Shown here: positions 62,925-64,000 of the stretch, piece by piece
How the letters are laid out: every line of letters begins with the position of its first letter
How positions within the stretch are numbered: the first letter of the stretch is position 1
The notes under the pieces: model-generated
Seen by the model: the letters and a program-made list of their open reading frames with translations, nothing else
Database searches by the model: none
What the model was told of the DNA's origin: nothing
Origin: Subtercola lobariae
Lineage (GTDB): Bacteria; Actinomycetota; Actinomycetes; Actinomycetales; Microbacteriaceae
Assembly: GCF_014640255.1 (NCBI RefSeq)
Contig: NZ_BMGP01000003.1
Span: 558,001 to 622,000 of the forward strand
Reading direction: 5' to 3'
Length of the DNA: 64,000 nucleotides
Position numbers and translations under genes: made by a program

Positions 62925-63920
62925 CTACGCCTTCAGCGAGATGAGCCACGCGTCGACACCCATCAGCGCGGCGTAGAGCACCGCGAGAATCAGGTAACCG
63001 TAGACATTGCGGCGCACGCCTGCACCGGGGTTGTGCCACCAGTCGAACACCTTGAAGATCCACGGCGCAATGAACCAACCAAGCAACTGAGTGCTGACGA
63101 AGTTGCCGATGAACAGACTGGCCCAGAACGGTAAGCCACCGAGAAACGGGTCGGTGATGAAGTAACCGAACAAGAACACGATGGGGTAGAGCACCAGCAA
63201 CACGAGCAGGTTGTCTTTGAAGATGGTGGCCCGGTTCGGTCGCCCCGGCGCCCAGAAATTGAAGCCGTAGCTCGACTTGGTGACGCGCATATTCGAGTTG
63301 TACGCCTCACCCTCTTTCAAGAGCTTCGCGCGTTGGGTTGAACTCTGCCAGGCGTCGAGGTGTTCGTCGGTGTCGAAGGTGAGGATGACCGTCCAGTCTT
63401 CTTGCACACCGGGAGTAGGCCGCTCGATCTTGTGCCCCAGAAACCCGGGGTAACTCGATTCGGCCGCCGAGATCTTTCGCTGCCACGCTAGAAACGCGTC
63501 TTCACCGCCGGCGTCGACGTGACTGGTCACGATGATCGAGGCAGCCTTGTTGACCGACGAGTCTTCGGTGACGAGGTGGATGTCTTCTTGCCCGACGAAG
63601 TGGCCCTTGATCTCTTCGAGGAGGGCGGCGCGCTCGGCGCTCTGCAACCACTGGCGCGCGGCTTCGGCATTCACAAAACGCTGGATGAGAACCCAGTCGT
63701 CTTGGGTGGGCGGAGACGGCTCGATGACCTTGCGGTCGATGAACCCGGGCCAGGTGGCCATGACGGTACCGAGTCGGCGCTGCCAATCGCGGTACAGGTC
63801 GTCGCTCTCGGGTATCACCCGTCTCTCGATGATGAGCGAAACCGGGGGGCCGCCCGCAGGTGAAGCGGCGCCGCCGCCGGCCGTGGTGACCGAGGGGGCG
63901 CCGCTTTCTGACGTAGACAC
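62925..63920 (-). CDS. double ABM-domain protein fused to a C-terminal membrane domain
   Basis: 331 residues. Two antibiotic-biosynthesis-monooxygenase-like ferredoxin folds in tandem, at about 28-115 (VSLIIERRVIPESDDLYRDW, then MATWPGFIDRKV) and 125-210 (AASIIVTSHVDAGGEDAFLA, then SSYPGFLGHKIERP), followed by three hydrophobic helices at about 233-330. Both folds keep the WPGF/YPGF turn of the family. No catalytic residue can be assigned. The 27-residue N-terminus is Gly/Ala/Ser-rich. The fold name does not imply antibiotic synthesis. Confidence 0.8.
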   Translation of the reverse strand: MSTSESGAPSVTTAGGGAASPAGGPPVSLIIERRVIPESDDLYRDWQRRLGTVMATWPGFIDRKVIEPSPPTQDDWVLIQRFVNAEAARQWLQSAERAALLEEIKGHFVGQEDIHLVTEDSSVNKAASIIVTSHVDAGGEDAFLAWQRKISAAESSYPGFLGHKIERPTPGVQEDWTVILTFDTDEHLDAWQSSTQRAKLLKEGEAYNSNMRVTKSSYGFNFWAPGRPNRATIFKDNLLVLLVLYPIVFLFGYFITDPFLGGLPFWASLFIGNFVSTQLLGWFIAPWIFKVFDWWHNPGAGVRRNVYGYLILAVLYAALMGVDAWLISLKA

Positions 63921-63925
63921 GAGGG

Positions 63926-64000
63926 CTAGACCGCCGCGAAGGTGGGCTCGACCTCGGCCGCCTTCTGGTAGGCCTTCTCGCCCATCACCCAGGTCTGGTC
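63926..64000 (-). CDS. C-terminal end of an unidentified gene
   Basis: The last 24 codons before a TAG read DQTWVMGEKAYQKAAEVEPT and then FAAV, ending 5 bp before the start of the ABM protein gene. The tight spacing suggests one transcript. Nothing in this short piece identifies a family. Confidence 0.4.
   Translation of the reverse strand, partial: DQTWVMGEKAYQKAAEVEPTFAAV

Overview
This is a GC-rich stretch of an actinobacterial chromosome, most likely from the Microbacteriaceae (Micrococcales). The call rests on the high GC with matching codon use, the 13E12-type DUF222/HNH gene at the left edge, and the housekeeping block on the right (rplY, pth, mfd, mazG, eno, ftsB, DUF501). Family placement is inference; no rRNA gene is present to confirm it.

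Layout. 1-10.4 kb: the end of an HNH nuclease gene, a 5'-truncated sugar-porter remnant, a small membrane protein, an APC permease, a soluble Ser/Thr kinase fused to a GAF domain next to a CtpE-like P-type ATPase, and a UbiB/ABC1 kinase. 10.5-13 kb: a tyrosine phosphatase, a Doc-type toxin-antitoxin pair with a palindromic operator, and a stand-alone 5'-3' exonuclease. 13.3-22.4 kb: a tandem-repeat tract, a SulP anion permease, an MhuD-like haem monooxygenase, a class II amidotransferase, an epimerase, and two convergent type I arylsulfatases around a perfect bidirectional hairpin. 22.6-31.5 kb: several small regulator/target divergons (MarR with DHA2 efflux pump and flavin monooxygenase; WYL with VOC; MarR with PEBP; TetR with an MDR reductase), most with a readable operator. 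31.6-46.6 kb: accessory region with a CPBP protease, an alanyl-tRNA-synthetase-like protein lacking the editing half, oxidoreductases with LysR and TetR regulators, decayed genes (uridine phosphorylase, integrase, a possible repressor) and a DUF1254 protein. 46.9-64 kb: a tRNA with a leucine UAA anticodon but a short variable loop, ndh, DUF501, ftsB, eno, hisS, mazG, nhaA, an EamA transporter, mfd, pth, rplY, gntK and an ABM-domain membrane protein.

How it works together. The right third is core genome: glycolysis, division, translation, transcription-coupled repair and respiration, mostly on the minus strand, with NhaA and EamA exporters inserted on the plus strand. The left two thirds are flexible genome: sulfate-ester hydrolysis plus a sulfate-type permease, drug or redox-stress divergons, and a scarred region with at least three clear broken genes. 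Short tandem repeats of 15-19 bp recur at gene 3' ends and once inside a gene.

The most interesting items are the stand-alone AlaRS core protein, the class I-shaped tRNA(UAA), the kinase-GAF/P-type ATPase pair, the repeat-expanded WYL regulator, and the strong recurrence of the octamer GCATCCAC.
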